DNA from: Streptomyces camponoticapitis
GTDB taxonomy: Bacteria > Actinomycetota > Actinomycetes > Streptomycetales > Streptomycetaceae
Length of the DNA: 64,000 bases
Assembly (NCBI RefSeq): GCF_014646115.1
Contig: NZ_BMMV01000010.1
Coordinates: 124,001 to 188,000 of the forward strand
Reading direction: 5' to 3'
Below, piece after piece: positions 54,059 through 63,435 of this stretch. The notes under the pieces were generated by a model that saw only the letters and a program-made list of their open reading frames with translations, was not told the DNA's origin and did no database searches. Made by a program: the position numbers and the translations under genes. The stretch's first letter is position 1, and each line of letters opens with the position of its first letter.

Positions 54059-55093
54059 CCGGACGGTCCGCCGCAGGATGTGGCGCACGGCCTTGTGTTC
54101 CGGCTTGTGCGCCCCCTGGCGCTGGACCGGGTGCCAGTGCCAGGCCGGGCGCGCCCAGGCGTGCCGGTGCTCGACCGGTGCGGGTTCGGCCGGCCCGTTG
54201 TCCGGTGTGGGGACGCCGTCCGGCGTCTTCGCACCGACAGCCGGCTTCACGGCGCTGCCCGCCGTCTGCGCGGCGAGCCGCTCCGTGGTCAGGAGGACCA
54301 GTCCGCCCGCGGTCACCACACCGAAGCCGAGGGCGAGCATGCCGCCGGTCAGGCCGTACCGGAAACCCTCACCGAAGAGGGTGAGTCCGACCGCGGCGGC
54401 GACCACCGGATTCACGACCGTGACCGTCGCCAGCGGCGCGGCGAGCCCCGCGCCTCGGTAGGAGGCCTGCGAGAGCAGCAGTCCGGCCACCGCCAGACCC
54501 GCGATGACCAGCAGGCTCGGCACCTGACCACCGAACGTGCCCTCGGTCCAGTCGACGGCGACGGTCTTGGTGAACACCGAGGAGATACCGAAGGCGACAC
54601 CGGCCGACGCGGCCAGCAGCACACTGCGGACGGCCGGACGGTGCACGGCCTGCGCGACCAGGAACAGCAGGGCCACCACGCCGACGGTGGCACCGGCCAC
54701 GACCATGCGCTCACCGGAGCCCAGCGAGTGCGAGCCGGCGGAGCCGGTGAGCGCGAGCAGCCCGGCCAGTCCGAGCGTCGCCAGGAGCGCCCCGCGCCAG
54801 GCGGTGGCCCCCGCCTTGCGGCGGACGAAGACGGCCGCCATCGGCAGCGCGAAGACGATCGTCAGGGCGCCGAGCGGCTGTACGAGGCTGAGCGGACCGT
54901 ACGCCAGCGCCACGACATGAAGCAGTCCGCCGACGCCGTTCAACGCCACGGCGGCCCACCACACGCCGTGGTGCAACGGCGCGTAGGGCCGCGCGGGTGT
55001 GTCAGCCGCCACGCGCTCCTGAAGGATCGCCCCGGCCGCATAGGCGACCGCGGAGACCAGTGACAGCAGCACGGACAGCGCGAGTGCACTCAT
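53939..55093 (-). CDS. EamA/DMT-family transporter with long C-terminal tail
   Basis: A 384-residue protein from ATG 55093. It has nine to ten membrane helices in two EamA halves (AVAYAAGAILQERVAADTP, ALTIVFALPMAAVFVRRKA, FGISSVFTKTVAVDW, ATVTVVNPVVAAAVGLTLFG). The hydrophobic core ends near residue 275. The last ~110 residues are hydrophilic (PAEPAPVEHRHAWARPAWH), and the final 40 codons are antisense to the end of the Rpf-LysM-M23 gene. No earlier stop exists in this frame, so the tail is either real or the result of a lost stop. The substrate is unknown (metabolite efflux class). Confidence 0.85.
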   Translation of the reverse strand: MSALALSVLLSLVSAVAYAAGAILQERVAADTPARPYAPLHHGVWWAAVALNGVGGLLHVVALAYGPLSLVQPLGALTIVFALPMAAVFVRRKAGATAWRGALLATLGLAGLLALTGSAGSHSLGSGERMVVAGATVGVVALLFLVAQAVHRPAVRSVLLAASAGVAFGISSVFTKTVAVDWTEGTFGGQVPSLLVIAGLAVAGLLLSQASYRGAGLAAPLATVTVVNPVVAAAVGLTLFGEGFRYGLTGGMLALGFGVVTAGGLVLLTTERLAAQTAGSAVKPAVGAKTPDGVPTPDNGPAEPAPVEHRHAWARPAWHWHPVQRQGAHKPEHKAVRHILRRTVRSDADSARSEVGDGVDVGAVTGPRTHLEVEVRSGAVSGRS

Positions 55094-55146
55094 ATATCCA
55101 CGATCTCTCGCCAGGTGCGATTAGTCGTCGTCCTGAAGACGGCATT

Positions 55147-55174
55147 CCGACGTACTGCTGTAGTAGTACGTCGG
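55147..55174. promoter_or_regulatory. 10-bp inverted repeat upstream of the EamA gene
   Basis: CCGACGTACT (55147-55156) and AGTACGTCGG (55165-55174) are exact complements separated by 8 bp, 53 bases before the EamA start. It is a likely operator or leader hairpin; no matching regulator gene is adjacent. Confidence 0.6.
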
Positions 55175-55326
55175 TGGAGCCGTAGTCATTCCCCCGGCGG
55201 TGGCCCCCGACCTCGGGTTGAGTCGCGGGGTGCACGAGGCGCTCAGGAACGGGCACTCACCGCGACCGCCGGGCGTTACGGAAAGTGACGACAGGTAATG
55301 ACGGTCGGTGATGCTCGAAGGCGTCG

Positions 55327-56109
55327 GTGATGATCGAGAACGGGGGGCGGCAGGTGGATCTCGCGGAGGTCGGGTCCGTGGGCGGGTTCTTCGCCCTGCG
55401 GACGGAGGCGGTCGGAGAGCCGGCGGAAGGACTCGCGGAAGAGGGCGCGCACGACGGCGCGTACATCCCGTTCGCACAGATCTACGCGGGCGACATCGCG
55501 CCCCTGTCGGCGCGCGTCGACACGGTCGCCGGGAAGCTCGGCGCACCCGAGCGCCGGGTCGCCGCATCCGTCGCGCAGCTCGGCCTCGCCGCCCGGCTCT
55601 GGTCGGTCGCACTCGGCTCCGCCGCGCTGCACGGCGAGGTCCCGGACCTCGACCCGGCGCGGCTGTACTGGGCCCCTCTCCGCTCCTCGCCCGACGACCT
55701 CCGGCTGCCCGAGCCACACGCCTTCCCCGCGGCCGACGGCACAGCCGGCTCCCTCGCCGAGGCGGTCCGCGAGGTGGTCCAGTACGGCCACCTCGTCCCG
55801 CTGGCGACGGCCCTGCGTGCCGACGGCCGTATCTCGCCACGCCTGCTCAAGGGCAACGCCGGCTCGGCCCTCGCCGGGGCCGTGCGTGAACTCCGTGGCT
55901 GGAGCGTCCGGGAAGGACGGCCCGAAGTCGGCGAGCGGGCCGCCGCCATCGGCGCGGCGCTCTTCACCCACCCCGACCTGCGAACCACCGGCGCGTCTCG
56001 GGGCGGCTCCTTCCGCCGCCGCAGCTGCTGCCTCTACTACCGTTGCCCGTCCGGCGGCCTCTGCGGGGACTGCGTCTTCGACCGGCCGCCGCAGCGCTCT
56101 TCCGCATGA
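55327..56109 (+). CDS. FhuF-like (2Fe-2S) protein
   Basis: A 260-residue protein from GTG 55327. The helical body (RVAASVAQLGLAARLWSVAL, RLYWAPLRSSPDD, LAEAVREVVQYGHLVPLATA, ISPRLLKGNAGSALAGAVRE) resembles FhuF-type ferric-siderophore reductases. The C-terminus has the exact CC-x10-C-x2-C pattern (CCLYYRCPSGGLCGDC) that holds the FhuF [2Fe-2S] cluster. Such proteins release iron from siderophores in the cytoplasm by reduction. No siderophore gene is nearby; the next gene, 55 bases downstream, belongs to glycogen synthesis. Confidence 0.87.
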   Translation: MMIENGGRQVDLAEVGSVGGFFALRTEAVGEPAEGLAEEGAHDGAYIPFAQIYAGDIAPLSARVDTVAGKLGAPERRVAASVAQLGLAARLWSVALGSAALHGEVPDLDPARLYWAPLRSSPDDLRLPEPHAFPAADGTAGSLAEAVREVVQYGHLVPLATALRADGRISPRLLKGNAGSALAGAVRELRGWSVREGRPEVGERAAAIGAALFTHPDLRTTGASRGGSFRRRSCCLYYRCPSGGLCGDCVFDRPPQRSSA

Positions 56110-56164
56110 GAGGTTTCCGGGTGACCATGACATGGCTGAGATCGTCGGGCGACGGGGGTATGGC

Positions 56165-57346
56165 GTGAAGGTCGGGCTGCTGACCAGGGAGTACCCGCCG
56201 GATGTGTACGGAGGTGCGGGCGTCCATGTGGAGTTCCTGGCCCGCGAGTTGCGTGAGCTGACCGATCTGCGCGTGCACTGCTGGAGCGAGGACGGCACAG
56301 GCGGTGGTGAACGGGCCCAGGGGGTCGTACGGCACCGGGCCGCCCCCGGACTCGAAGGCGCCAACGACGCGCTGCGCACGTTCTCCGTCGATCTCGCGAT
56401 GGCCGCCGCCGTGGAAGGCAGCGACCTGGTGCACTCGCACACCTGGTACGCCGCGCTCGCCGGCCATGTCTCGAAGATGCTGTACGGCATCCCGCACGTG
56501 ATGACCGCGCACTCGCTGGAGCCCCTGCGGCCCTGGAAGGCCGAGCAGCTCGGCGGCGGGTACGAGCTGTCCGGCTGGGCCGAGCGCTCCGCGATAGAGG
56601 CGGCGGACGCCGTCGTCGCCGTCTCGCACGGCATGCGCACCGACATCCTCGACTGCTATCCCTCACTCGACCCGGACCGGGTGCGGGTGATCCACAACGG
56701 CATCGACACCCGCCTCTACCGCCCCGACCCCGGCACCGACGTGCTGGAGCGGATCGGTATCGACCTCGACCGCCCGTACGTGCTGTTCGTCGGCCGCATC
56801 ACCCGGCAGAAGGGCGTCCCGCACCTGCTGCGCGCGGCCCGCGCGCTGGACCCCGAGGCGCAGCTGGTGCTCTGCGCGGGCGCGCCCGACACACCGGAGA
56901 TCGGGGTTGAGTTCCGCGAGCTGGTGGACGAGCTGAGCGGCAGCCGCGACGGCGTGTTCTGGATCCCCGAGATGCTGCCGCGCCCCGAGGTGGTCCAACT
57001 GCTCGGCCACGCGGCCGTGTTCGTCTGCCCGTCGGTGTACGAGCCGCTGGGCATCGTGAACCTGGAGGCGATGGCCTGCGGTACGGCGGTCGTCGCCTCG
57101 GCGGTCGGCGGCATCCCGGAGGTCGTCGACGACGGGAGCACGGGCCTGCTGGTGCCCTACGACGAACGGCACCCGGAGGACTTCGAGACGGCCCTCACCG
57201 AGACGCTCAACCGGGTCCTGGACGACCCGGAGTCGGCGGCGGCGATGGGCGCGGCGGGACGGCAGCGCGCGGTGCGCGAATTCGGCTGGGACAGGGTCGC
57301 CCGTCGTACGTACGAGGTGTACGAAGAGCTGCTCAAGGCGAAGTAG
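56165..57346 (+). CDS. glgM: Alpha-maltose-1-phosphate synthase (GT4, formerly glycogen synthase)
   Basis: A 393-residue protein from GTG 56165 (MKVGLLTREYPPDVYGGAGV) with GACGGGGG upstream; ATG 56132 is an alternative. GT4 features are YGGAGVHVEFLARELREL at the acceptor/donor site, HSHTWYAALAG, RVIHNGIDTRLYRP, VGRITRQKG and the EX7E motif in YEPLGIVNLEAMACGT. Size and N-terminus match mycobacterial GlgM (Rv1212c), which makes maltose 1-phosphate from ADP-glucose and glucose 1-phosphate for the GlgE pathway. glgC follows 54 bases downstream on the same strand, supplying ADP-glucose. Confidence 0.92.
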   Translation: MKVGLLTREYPPDVYGGAGVHVEFLARELRELTDLRVHCWSEDGTGGGERAQGVVRHRAAPGLEGANDALRTFSVDLAMAAAVEGSDLVHSHTWYAALAGHVSKMLYGIPHVMTAHSLEPLRPWKAEQLGGGYELSGWAERSAIEAADAVVAVSHGMRTDILDCYPSLDPDRVRVIHNGIDTRLYRPDPGTDVLERIGIDLDRPYVLFVGRITRQKGVPHLLRAARALDPEAQLVLCAGAPDTPEIGVEFRELVDELSGSRDGVFWIPEMLPRPEVVQLLGHAAVFVCPSVYEPLGIVNLEAMACGTAVVASAVGGIPEVVDDGSTGLLVPYDERHPEDFETALTETLNRVLDDPESAAAMGAAGRQRAVREFGWDRVARRTYEVYEELLKAK

Positions 57347-57400
57347 CCGGGTAGACGGATCCGGACGGCCCGTGTAGAGGTCGAGAACAGAGGAGCGGCG

Positions 57401-58618
57401 ATGCGTGGTGGACCTTCGGTGCTCGGGATCGTGCTGGCGGGCGGGGAGGGCAAACGGCTGATGCCGCTGACCGCCGACCGCGCCAAACCGGCGGTGACCT
57501 TCGGTGGTACGTACCGCCTGGTCGACTTCGTCCTGTCCAATCTCGTCAACGGCGACATCCTGCGCAACTGCGTGCTGACGCAGTACAAGTCGCACTCGCT
57601 CGACCGCCATGTGAGCACCACCTGGCGGATGTCCAGTCTTCTCGGGAACTACGTCACGCCGGTGCCCGCCCAGCAGCGGCTCGGACCCCGCTGGTATCTC
57701 GGCAGCGCGGACGCGATTCTCCAGTCCCTCAATCTCGTCCACGACGAACAGCCGGACTACATCGCGGTGTTCGGCGCCGACCACGTCTACCGCATGGACC
57801 CGCGGCAGATGCTGCGCCGGCACATCGAGGGCGGCGCGGGCGTCACCGTCGCCGGCATCAGGGTGCCGCGCGCCGAGGCGTCGTCCTTCGGTGTGATCAC
57901 GCCCGGCCCGGACGGCACGCGCGTCGACCGGTTCCAGGAGAAGCCGTCGGACGCGCCGGGGCTGCCGGGCGACCCCGAGCATGTCTTCGCCTCGATGGGC
58001 AACTACCTCTTCACCACCAAGATCCTGGTCGACGCGCTGCACCGGGACGCCGAGGACGAGTCGTCGGTCCATGACATGGGCGGCTCGATCCTGCCGATGC
58101 TCACCGAGCAGGGCATGGCGCAGGTCTACGACTTCGACGACAACCATGTGCCGGGCGAGACACCCCGCGAGCACGGCTACTGGCGCGACGTGGGCACACT
58201 CGACTCGTACTACGACGCGCACATGGATCTGATCTCGCACCAGCCGGAGTTCAACCTCGACAACAGACGCTGGCCCATCTACACCAATGCCGGCCAGCTC
58301 CCGCCCGCGCGGTTCGTGGCGGGCGGCATCGCGAGCGAGTCGATCGTCGCTCCGGGCTGCGTCATACGCGGCCAGGTGACCCGTTCCGTGCTCTCTCCCG
58401 GTGTGGTGATCGAGGAGGGCGCCGTGGTGCAGGGCTCGGTGCTCCACGACAACGTACGGGTGGGGCGCGGCGCGGTCGTCCGCGGTTCGATCCTCGACAA
58501 GAACGTGGACGTCCCGCCCGGCGCCACGATCGGCGTCAATCCGGGGCGGGACGAGGAGCTGTACACCGTCTCGAAGAACGGGGTCATCGCACTGGGGAAG
58601 GGCCAGACGGTCTTCTAG
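57401..58618 (+). CDS. glgC: Glucose-1-phosphate adenylyltransferase
   Basis: A 405-residue protein from ATG 57401 behind GGAGCGGCG. The nucleotide-binding GGEGKRLMPLTADRAKPAV, YRLVDFVLSN, VFGADHVYRMDPRQML and FQEKPSD are all in place. The C-terminal half forms the left-handed beta-helix (SIVAPGCVIRGQVTRSVLSP, GAVVQGSVLHDNVRVGRGAV). The length is normal for bacterial GlgC. It makes ADP-glucose from ATP and glucose 1-phosphate, the donor for GlgM in the preceding gene. A bidirectional terminator follows. Confidence 0.96.
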   Translation: MRGGPSVLGIVLAGGEGKRLMPLTADRAKPAVTFGGTYRLVDFVLSNLVNGDILRNCVLTQYKSHSLDRHVSTTWRMSSLLGNYVTPVPAQQRLGPRWYLGSADAILQSLNLVHDEQPDYIAVFGADHVYRMDPRQMLRRHIEGGAGVTVAGIRVPRAEASSFGVITPGPDGTRVDRFQEKPSDAPGLPGDPEHVFASMGNYLFTTKILVDALHRDAEDESSVHDMGGSILPMLTEQGMAQVYDFDDNHVPGETPREHGYWRDVGTLDSYYDAHMDLISHQPEFNLDNRRWPIYTNAGQLPPARFVAGGIASESIVAPGCVIRGQVTRSVLSPGVVIEEGAVVQGSVLHDNVRVGRGAVVRGSILDKNVDVPPGATIGVNPGRDEELYTVSKNGVIALGKGQTVF

Positions 58619-58647
58619 GCGCGGGGACAGCTCCCGGCCCCGTCCTC

Positions 58648-58680
58648 GGGCGCCGGAAGGCCTCACCCCTTCCGGCGCCC
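58648..58680. terminator. 13-bp hairpin, bidirectional terminator
   Basis: GGGCGCCGGAAGG (58648-58660) pairs perfectly with CCTTCCGGCGCCC (58668-58680) across CCTCACC, between the convergent ends of glgC and the sugar permease gene. Confidence 0.9.
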
Positions 58681-58700
58681 TAGGACGGCCGACCCGCCCG

Positions 58701-59762
58701 TCACATCATCCGGCGCCGCCTGCCCAGCCAGGTCTGGGCGATCACCACGACCGCCAGGAACGCGCCGCTGACGACCTGCTGGTACGCCGAGTCGAGCGAG
58801 CCGATCTGGTTGATGACGTTCTGAATGACCTTCAGCAGCAGAACGCCCACCAGCGACCCGCTGATGAAGCCGAAGCCGCCCGTCAGCAGCGTGCCGCCGA
58901 TGACGACGGCCGCGATCGCCTCCAGCTCCATACCGGTGCCGAGGATCGTGACGCCCGAGACCAGCCAGGCCGCGTTGAGCGCCCCGGCCAGCCCGGCGCA
59001 CAGGCCCGAGAGGGTGTAGACGGCGATCTTCGTACGGGCCACGGGTGCGCCCATCAGGGCCGCCGCGTCCTCGTTGCCGCCGACCGCGTACACGTACTGG
59101 CCGAACCGGCTGCGCCGCAGCGTCACGGCGCCCGCGACGAAGAGCGCCACCGTGATCCACACCGGCACCCCGACGCCCAGCAGCTTCTCCTGGCCGAGGC
59201 CGGCGAAGAAGGACTTCTCGTCCACCAGATAGGTGTTGGCGCCCTCGTCGGTGATGGCCAGCAGGATGCCGCGGGCGGCGAGCATGGCCGCGAGCGTCAC
59301 GATGAACGGCGCGAGCCGCGCCTTCGCGATCAGCAGCCCGTTGACGAGCCCGATCAGCCCGCAGACGGCCAGTGGCAGGAGCAGCGCGACGAGCGTGCCG
59401 TACTGCGATCCCCACGCGCCCAGCACACCGCCGAGCGCGAAGAGCGAGCCGACGGACAGGTCGATGCCACCGGTGATGATCACGAACGTCATACCGAGGG
59501 CGACGATCGCCAGGAACGCCGACGACACCGCCATGTTCTCCAGGTTGTCGCCGGTGAGGAAGGTGTCGAAGCCGATCGACGCGCCGATGGCGACGAGCAG
59601 CAGCGTGACGAGCGCGCCGTGCTGCTGGGCGAGCGCGCTCAGCAGTTCGGCCCGGCTCGCGCCGAGCGGCGCCTCGTCGTTGTCACTGCCGGAGGCCCCC
59701 TTGCCGGGGGCGGGGCCGTTGCCCGTGGCGCGGGACGGACGCTCGGTATGGGTGTGGGTCAT
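58701..59762 (-). CDS. RbsC-type sugar ABC permease (YjfF-like)
   Basis: A 353-residue protein from ATG 59762, overlapping the upstream permease stop by ATGA. After a ~45-residue Gly/Ser/Pro N-terminus come 8-10 membrane helices with RbsC-family motifs GGIDLSVGSLFALGGVLGAW, APFIVTLAAMLAARGILLA and YAVGGNEDAAALMGAPV. It ends RRRRMM. It is the last gene of a four-gene importer whose order (binding protein, double ATPase, two permeases) equals E. coli ytfQ-ytfR-ytfT-yjfF for galactofuranose. Confidence 0.9.
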   Translation of the reverse strand: MTHTHTERPSRATGNGPAPGKGASGSDNDEAPLGASRAELLSALAQQHGALVTLLLVAIGASIGFDTFLTGDNLENMAVSSAFLAIVALGMTFVIITGGIDLSVGSLFALGGVLGAWGSQYGTLVALLLPLAVCGLIGLVNGLLIAKARLAPFIVTLAAMLAARGILLAITDEGANTYLVDEKSFFAGLGQEKLLGVGVPVWITVALFVAGAVTLRRSRFGQYVYAVGGNEDAAALMGAPVARTKIAVYTLSGLCAGLAGALNAAWLVSGVTILGTGMELEAIAAVVIGGTLLTGGFGFISGSLVGVLLLKVIQNVINQIGSLDSAYQQVVSGAFLAVVVIAQTWLGRRRRMM

Positions 59763-60721
59763 CGCTTTCCCCGTTCGCGTGCCGCGTAGACCGCGAGCAC
59801 GATCACGACTGCCTGGGCGATCTGCGTCCAGGAGGGCGGCAGATCGTGCTTGATGAGCGTCGCCGTCAGCAGCTGGATCAGTACGGCGCCGGCCACCGTG
59901 CCGCCGATCCGGATCCGGCCGCCGCTGAGCGGGGTGCCACCGACGACGACCGCGGTGATCGCCGAAAGTTCCATCAGCGTGCCGAGCGACGTCGGGTCGC
60001 TGGCCTGGAGCCGCGCGGTCGCGAGCACGCCCGCGATCGCGGCGAGCACACCGGCGATGACGTAGACGAGGATCAGCACGCGGCGCACCGGGAGCCCGGC
60101 GAGCTGTGCGGCGGGCCGGCTGTCGCCGATCGCGAGGAGCTGCCGGCCGAAGGTCGTGCGCTTCACGATGAACCCGACGACCAGTGCCAGCGCGGTGGCG
60201 ATCAGTACGAGATACGGGATGCCGAGCAGATCGCCCGAGCCCAGCGAGGACATGCCGGAGTCGCGTACGTCCTTGAGCTGGGGCAGCAGCACGAGGGCGA
60301 TTCCGCGTACCGCGACCATCAACGCCAGTGTGGCGACGATGGGTTGGACCCCGATGAACGCGATGAGCGACCCGTTCGCGAGGCCCACGACGGCGCCGCC
60401 GATCATCGCGACGATCAGCGCGACCCATGGCCCGTAGCCGAGATACAGCGAAAGCAGGGACGTCGACAGGGCCATCACCGAGCCGACGGACAGGTCGACG
60501 CCCTCGCTGCCGATCGCGAGCGCCATGCCCAGTGCGACGATCAGCACCGGCGCCACCTGGACGGCCTGGGTACGGAAGTTCTCCGTGGACAGGAAGTGCG
60601 GGGTGAGCGCGATGTTGACCAGCAGCAGGACGGCGACGCCCGCGTACACGCCGTAGTCCTGGAGCAGGCGCAGCAGCCGCGCGCGGTCGACGGGGGCGCC
60701 CTTCAGGGCGAGTTCAGTCAT
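59759..60721 (-). CDS. RbsC-type sugar ABC permease (YtfT-like)
   Basis: A 320-residue protein from ATG 60721, overlapping the ATPase gene end by 8 bases. It is a multi-helix RbsC-family permease (EGVDLSVGSVMALSTSLLSL, VQPIVATLALMVAVRGIAL, LLAIGDSRPAAQLAGLPVRR). It is clearly homologous to, but distinct from, the permease at 58701, so the channel is a heterodimer. It ends AARERGKR. Confidence 0.9.
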   Translation of the reverse strand: MTELALKGAPVDRARLLRLLQDYGVYAGVAVLLLVNIALTPHFLSTENFRTQAVQVAPVLIVALGMALAIGSEGVDLSVGSVMALSTSLLSLYLGYGPWVALIVAMIGGAVVGLANGSLIAFIGVQPIVATLALMVAVRGIALVLLPQLKDVRDSGMSSLGSGDLLGIPYLVLIATALALVVGFIVKRTTFGRQLLAIGDSRPAAQLAGLPVRRVLILVYVIAGVLAAIAGVLATARLQASDPTSLGTLMELSAITAVVVGGTPLSGGRIRIGGTVAGAVLIQLLTATLIKHDLPPSWTQIAQAVVIVLAVYAARERGKR

Positions 60722-62345
60722 GGTCCGTCTCCCCTCCTGAGGAGGTCCTGTCGAGCGGTACGGCCCCGGACACGGGCACCGGCTGCGACGCCGGGGCCAC
60801 GATCGCCGCGGCGTCCGGCGCGACCGTCTTCAGCTCCGCGTCCGACTCCGGGGCCGCCGCGATCGCGTGCAGCAGCCGGTCCTCCGTCACGTCGTCGCCG
60901 GTCAACTCCGCGACCACGGCGCCGTCCTTGAGGACCACCACCCGGTCCGACCCCTCGATCAGCTCCTCCATGTCGGAGGAGATCAGCAGCACTCCGAGGC
61001 CCTCGTCGGCGAGTTCGTCGATCAGGCCCTGCACCTCGGCCTTCGCGCCGACGTCGATGCCCCGGGTCGGCTCGTCGAGCAGCAGTACCTTCGGCTGCAT
61101 CGCCAGCCAGCGGGCCAGCAGCACCTTCTGCTGATTGCCGCCGGACAGCTCGCCGACCTTCTGGTGCGGCCCCGACGCCTTGATCCGCAGCCGCTTCATG
61201 AAGGTGTCCACGATCTTGTCGACCCTGGCATCGTCCACGAGTCCGAACCGGGACAGTCCGGGGAGCGCGGCCAGCGCGATGTTCTCCCGCACCGAGAGGC
61301 CGGGGACGATGCCCTCCGCCTTGCGGTCCTCGGGCAGCAGGCTGATGCCGGCCCGGATGGCGGCGGGCGTGGAGCCGGTACGTACGGGCGAGCCCGCCAC
61401 CACCACCGTCCCCGAGTCCGGCGGCAGCGCGCCCGCGATGGCCTTGGCCGTCTCGCTGCGCCCCGAGCCGAGCAGCCCGCCGAGGCCCACGACCTCACCG
61501 GGCCGTACCTCGACCGAGACCTGGTGCAGCGTATGACGTACCGTCAGATCCGATGCGCTGAGGACTGGTTCACGGCCCGCGTGGTGGTCACCGGTGAACT
61601 TGGTGACCCCCTCGCCGCTCACCTCGGCCATCTCACGGCCGAGCATCAGCGACACCAGCCGCAGCCGGTCCAGCTCCGCGATCGGCCCGGTGTGCACGAG
61701 CTTGCCGTCGCGCAGTACCGTGACCTTGTCGCAGACCTCGTACAGCTCGTCCAGCCGGTGGCTCACGTACACCACCGCTATGTCGCGCTCCTTGAGCATC
61801 CGGATCACGCCGAACAGCGTGCGCACCTCACGTGGTTCGAGCGAGGACGTCGGCTCGTCCATGACGACCACCCGCGCGTCGACGGAGACCGCCCTGGCGA
61901 GCGCCACCATCTGCTGCGCGCCGACACCCAGCGTCCGCAGCGGACGCTTGACGTCGACCCGCAGCCCCAGCGAGCGCAGCGCCTCGTCGGCCTCGCCGTG
62001 CATCCGGCGGAAGTCGATCAGCCCGAGCCTGTTCCGGGGCTCCCGCCCCAGGAACAGATTGCGCGCCACGCTCATCAGCGGGACGAGGTTGACCTCCTGG
62101 TAGATCGTGGAGATCCCGGCGTGCTGCGCCTCCAGCGGAGTCTGGAAGCGCACCGGACGCCCGTCGTGGACGATCTCGCCCTCGTCGGGCTGGTACACAC
62201 CGGTGAGCACCTTGATGAGGGTGGACTTCCCGGCGCCGTTCTCGCCGATGAGCGCGTGGACCTCGCCCGGCAGGGCGGCGAAGTCCACGCCGTCGAGCGC
62301 GCGTGCGCCCGGGAACGTCTTGGTCAGACCGGTGACCGACAGCAC
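60714..62345 (-). CDS. Sugar ABC importer ATPase, two nucleotide domains (RbsA/YtfR type)
   Basis: A 543-residue protein from GTG 62345, one base after the binding-protein stop. The first ABC domain has Walker A GENGAGKST, a signature variant LGVGAQQM and Walker B VVMDEPTSSL. The second has the degenerate Walker A GLLGSGRSE, a full signature LSGGNQQK and Walker B LLLDEPTRGID. This asymmetry is typical of the RbsA/XylG/MglA class. The last ~50 residues are an Ala/Pro-rich extension. It powers the two permeases downstream. Confidence 0.94.
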   Translation of the reverse strand: MLSVTGLTKTFPGARALDGVDFAALPGEVHALIGENGAGKSTLIKVLTGVYQPDEGEIVHDGRPVRFQTPLEAQHAGISTIYQEVNLVPLMSVARNLFLGREPRNRLGLIDFRRMHGEADEALRSLGLRVDVKRPLRTLGVGAQQMVALARAVSVDARVVVMDEPTSSLEPREVRTLFGVIRMLKERDIAVVYVSHRLDELYEVCDKVTVLRDGKLVHTGPIAELDRLRLVSLMLGREMAEVSGEGVTKFTGDHHAGREPVLSASDLTVRHTLHQVSVEVRPGEVVGLGGLLGSGRSETAKAIAGALPPDSGTVVVAGSPVRTGSTPAAIRAGISLLPEDRKAEGIVPGLSVRENIALAALPGLSRFGLVDDARVDKIVDTFMKRLRIKASGPHQKVGELSGGNQQKVLLARWLAMQPKVLLLDEPTRGIDVGAKAEVQGLIDELADEGLGVLLISSDMEELIEGSDRVVVLKDGAVVAELTGDDVTEDRLLHAIAAAPESDAELKTVAPDAAAIVAPASQPVPVSGAVPLDRTSSGGETDHD

Positions 62346-62346
62346 G

Positions 62347-63435
62347 TCAGAAAGCCTTGCCCAGATCGGCCTCGGCGTTCTCCGGGGTGTAGGCGCCGTC
62401 CTGGATGACGATGTCCTGCCCGACCTTCTCGCCCTTGGTGAAGGCGTCGAGGGTCTGGAAGGCGAGCGGGCCGAAGCGCGGGTTGGACTCCACGACCCCG
62501 GAGATCCAGCCGTCGACGATGCCCTGGACCGCGTTACGGGTGCCGTCGACCGTCACGATCTTGACGTCACCGGCCTTCTTGCCCGCGCCCTTCAGCGCGT
62601 TGACGGCACCGAGGCCCATCTCGTCGTTCTCGGCGTAGATCCCCTTGATGCCGGGGTTCGACTGGATGAGCTGCTCGGTGACCTGCTGGCCCTTCTCACG
62701 GGCGAACTCACCGGTCTGCTCGAACACCACCTTCAGATCAGGGGCCTTGGCCGCCACCTGGTCCTTGAAGCCCTTGGTGCGCTCGGTGGTGACGTTGTTG
62801 CCCGCGGCGCCGAGCAGGATCGCGACCTCGCCCTTGCCGCCGGTCGCTTCGATCATCTGGTCGGCCGCGCGCTTGCCCTGCTCGATGAAGTCCGAGCCGA
62901 TGAAGCTCACATAGTCCTTGCAGGCGGTGGCGTTGATCTTGCGGTCGATGGTGACGATCGGGATCTTCTTCGCCGCGGCGCTGCGCAGCACCGGGCCCCA
63001 GCCGTCGGAGTTGAGGGGCGCGATCACCAGCAGGTCGGCGCCCTTGGCTATCAGGTCCTGGACATCGCTGATCTGCTTGGAGAACTGCGTCTGGGCGTTG
63101 GCGGACAGGAGTTTGATCCCGCGCGCCTTGGCCTCGGCCTTGATGGACGCGGTCTCGGCGATCCGGAAGGGGTTGGCCTCCTTCTCGGACTGGGAGAAGC
63201 CGACCGTGGCGGTCTTGAGATCGATCTTCTCGCCGCCGAACTGCGTGATGTCACAGGTCTTGTCGCCCGCGCCGGGCGTCGCGACGACCTGGCCGCTGTC
63301 CTTCTCGCCGGCCGACGAGCTCTTGTCTGACGCGTCGTCCTCGGACTTGGCGCAGCCGCTGAGCGCGAGCGCGCCGACGAGACTCGCGGCGAGGACGGTA
63401 GTGGTGGTGGTACGGCGGACGGCGGAAAGCTTCAT
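62347..63435 (-). CDS. Sugar-binding lipoprotein (Peripla_BP_4, YtfQ/RbsB-like)
   Basis: A 362-residue protein from ATG 63435 (MKLSAVRRTTTTTV); an ATG four codons earlier is possible. The lipoprotein signal ends ALALSGCAK. The mature domain is a class-I periplasmic-binding fold: TVGFSQSEKEANPFRIAETA, ISDVQDLIAKGADLLVIAPL, KIPIVTIDRKI, GIYAENDEMGLGAVNAL and TVDGTRNAVQGIVDGW. The length and the two following permeases fit the YtfQ (galactofuranose) group better than RbsB, but the ligand is not proven. An operator-like site lies 156 bases upstream. Confidence 0.9.
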   Translation of the reverse strand: MKLSAVRRTTTTTVLAASLVGALALSGCAKSEDDASDKSSSAGEKDSGQVVATPGAGDKTCDITQFGGEKIDLKTATVGFSQSEKEANPFRIAETASIKAEAKARGIKLLSANAQTQFSKQISDVQDLIAKGADLLVIAPLNSDGWGPVLRSAAAKKIPIVTIDRKINATACKDYVSFIGSDFIEQGKRAADQMIEATGGKGEVAILLGAAGNNVTTERTKGFKDQVAAKAPDLKVVFEQTGEFAREKGQQVTEQLIQSNPGIKGIYAENDEMGLGAVNALKGAGKKAGDVKIVTVDGTRNAVQGIVDGWISGVVESNPRFGPLAFQTLDAFTKGEKVGQDIVIQDGAYTPENAEADLGKAF

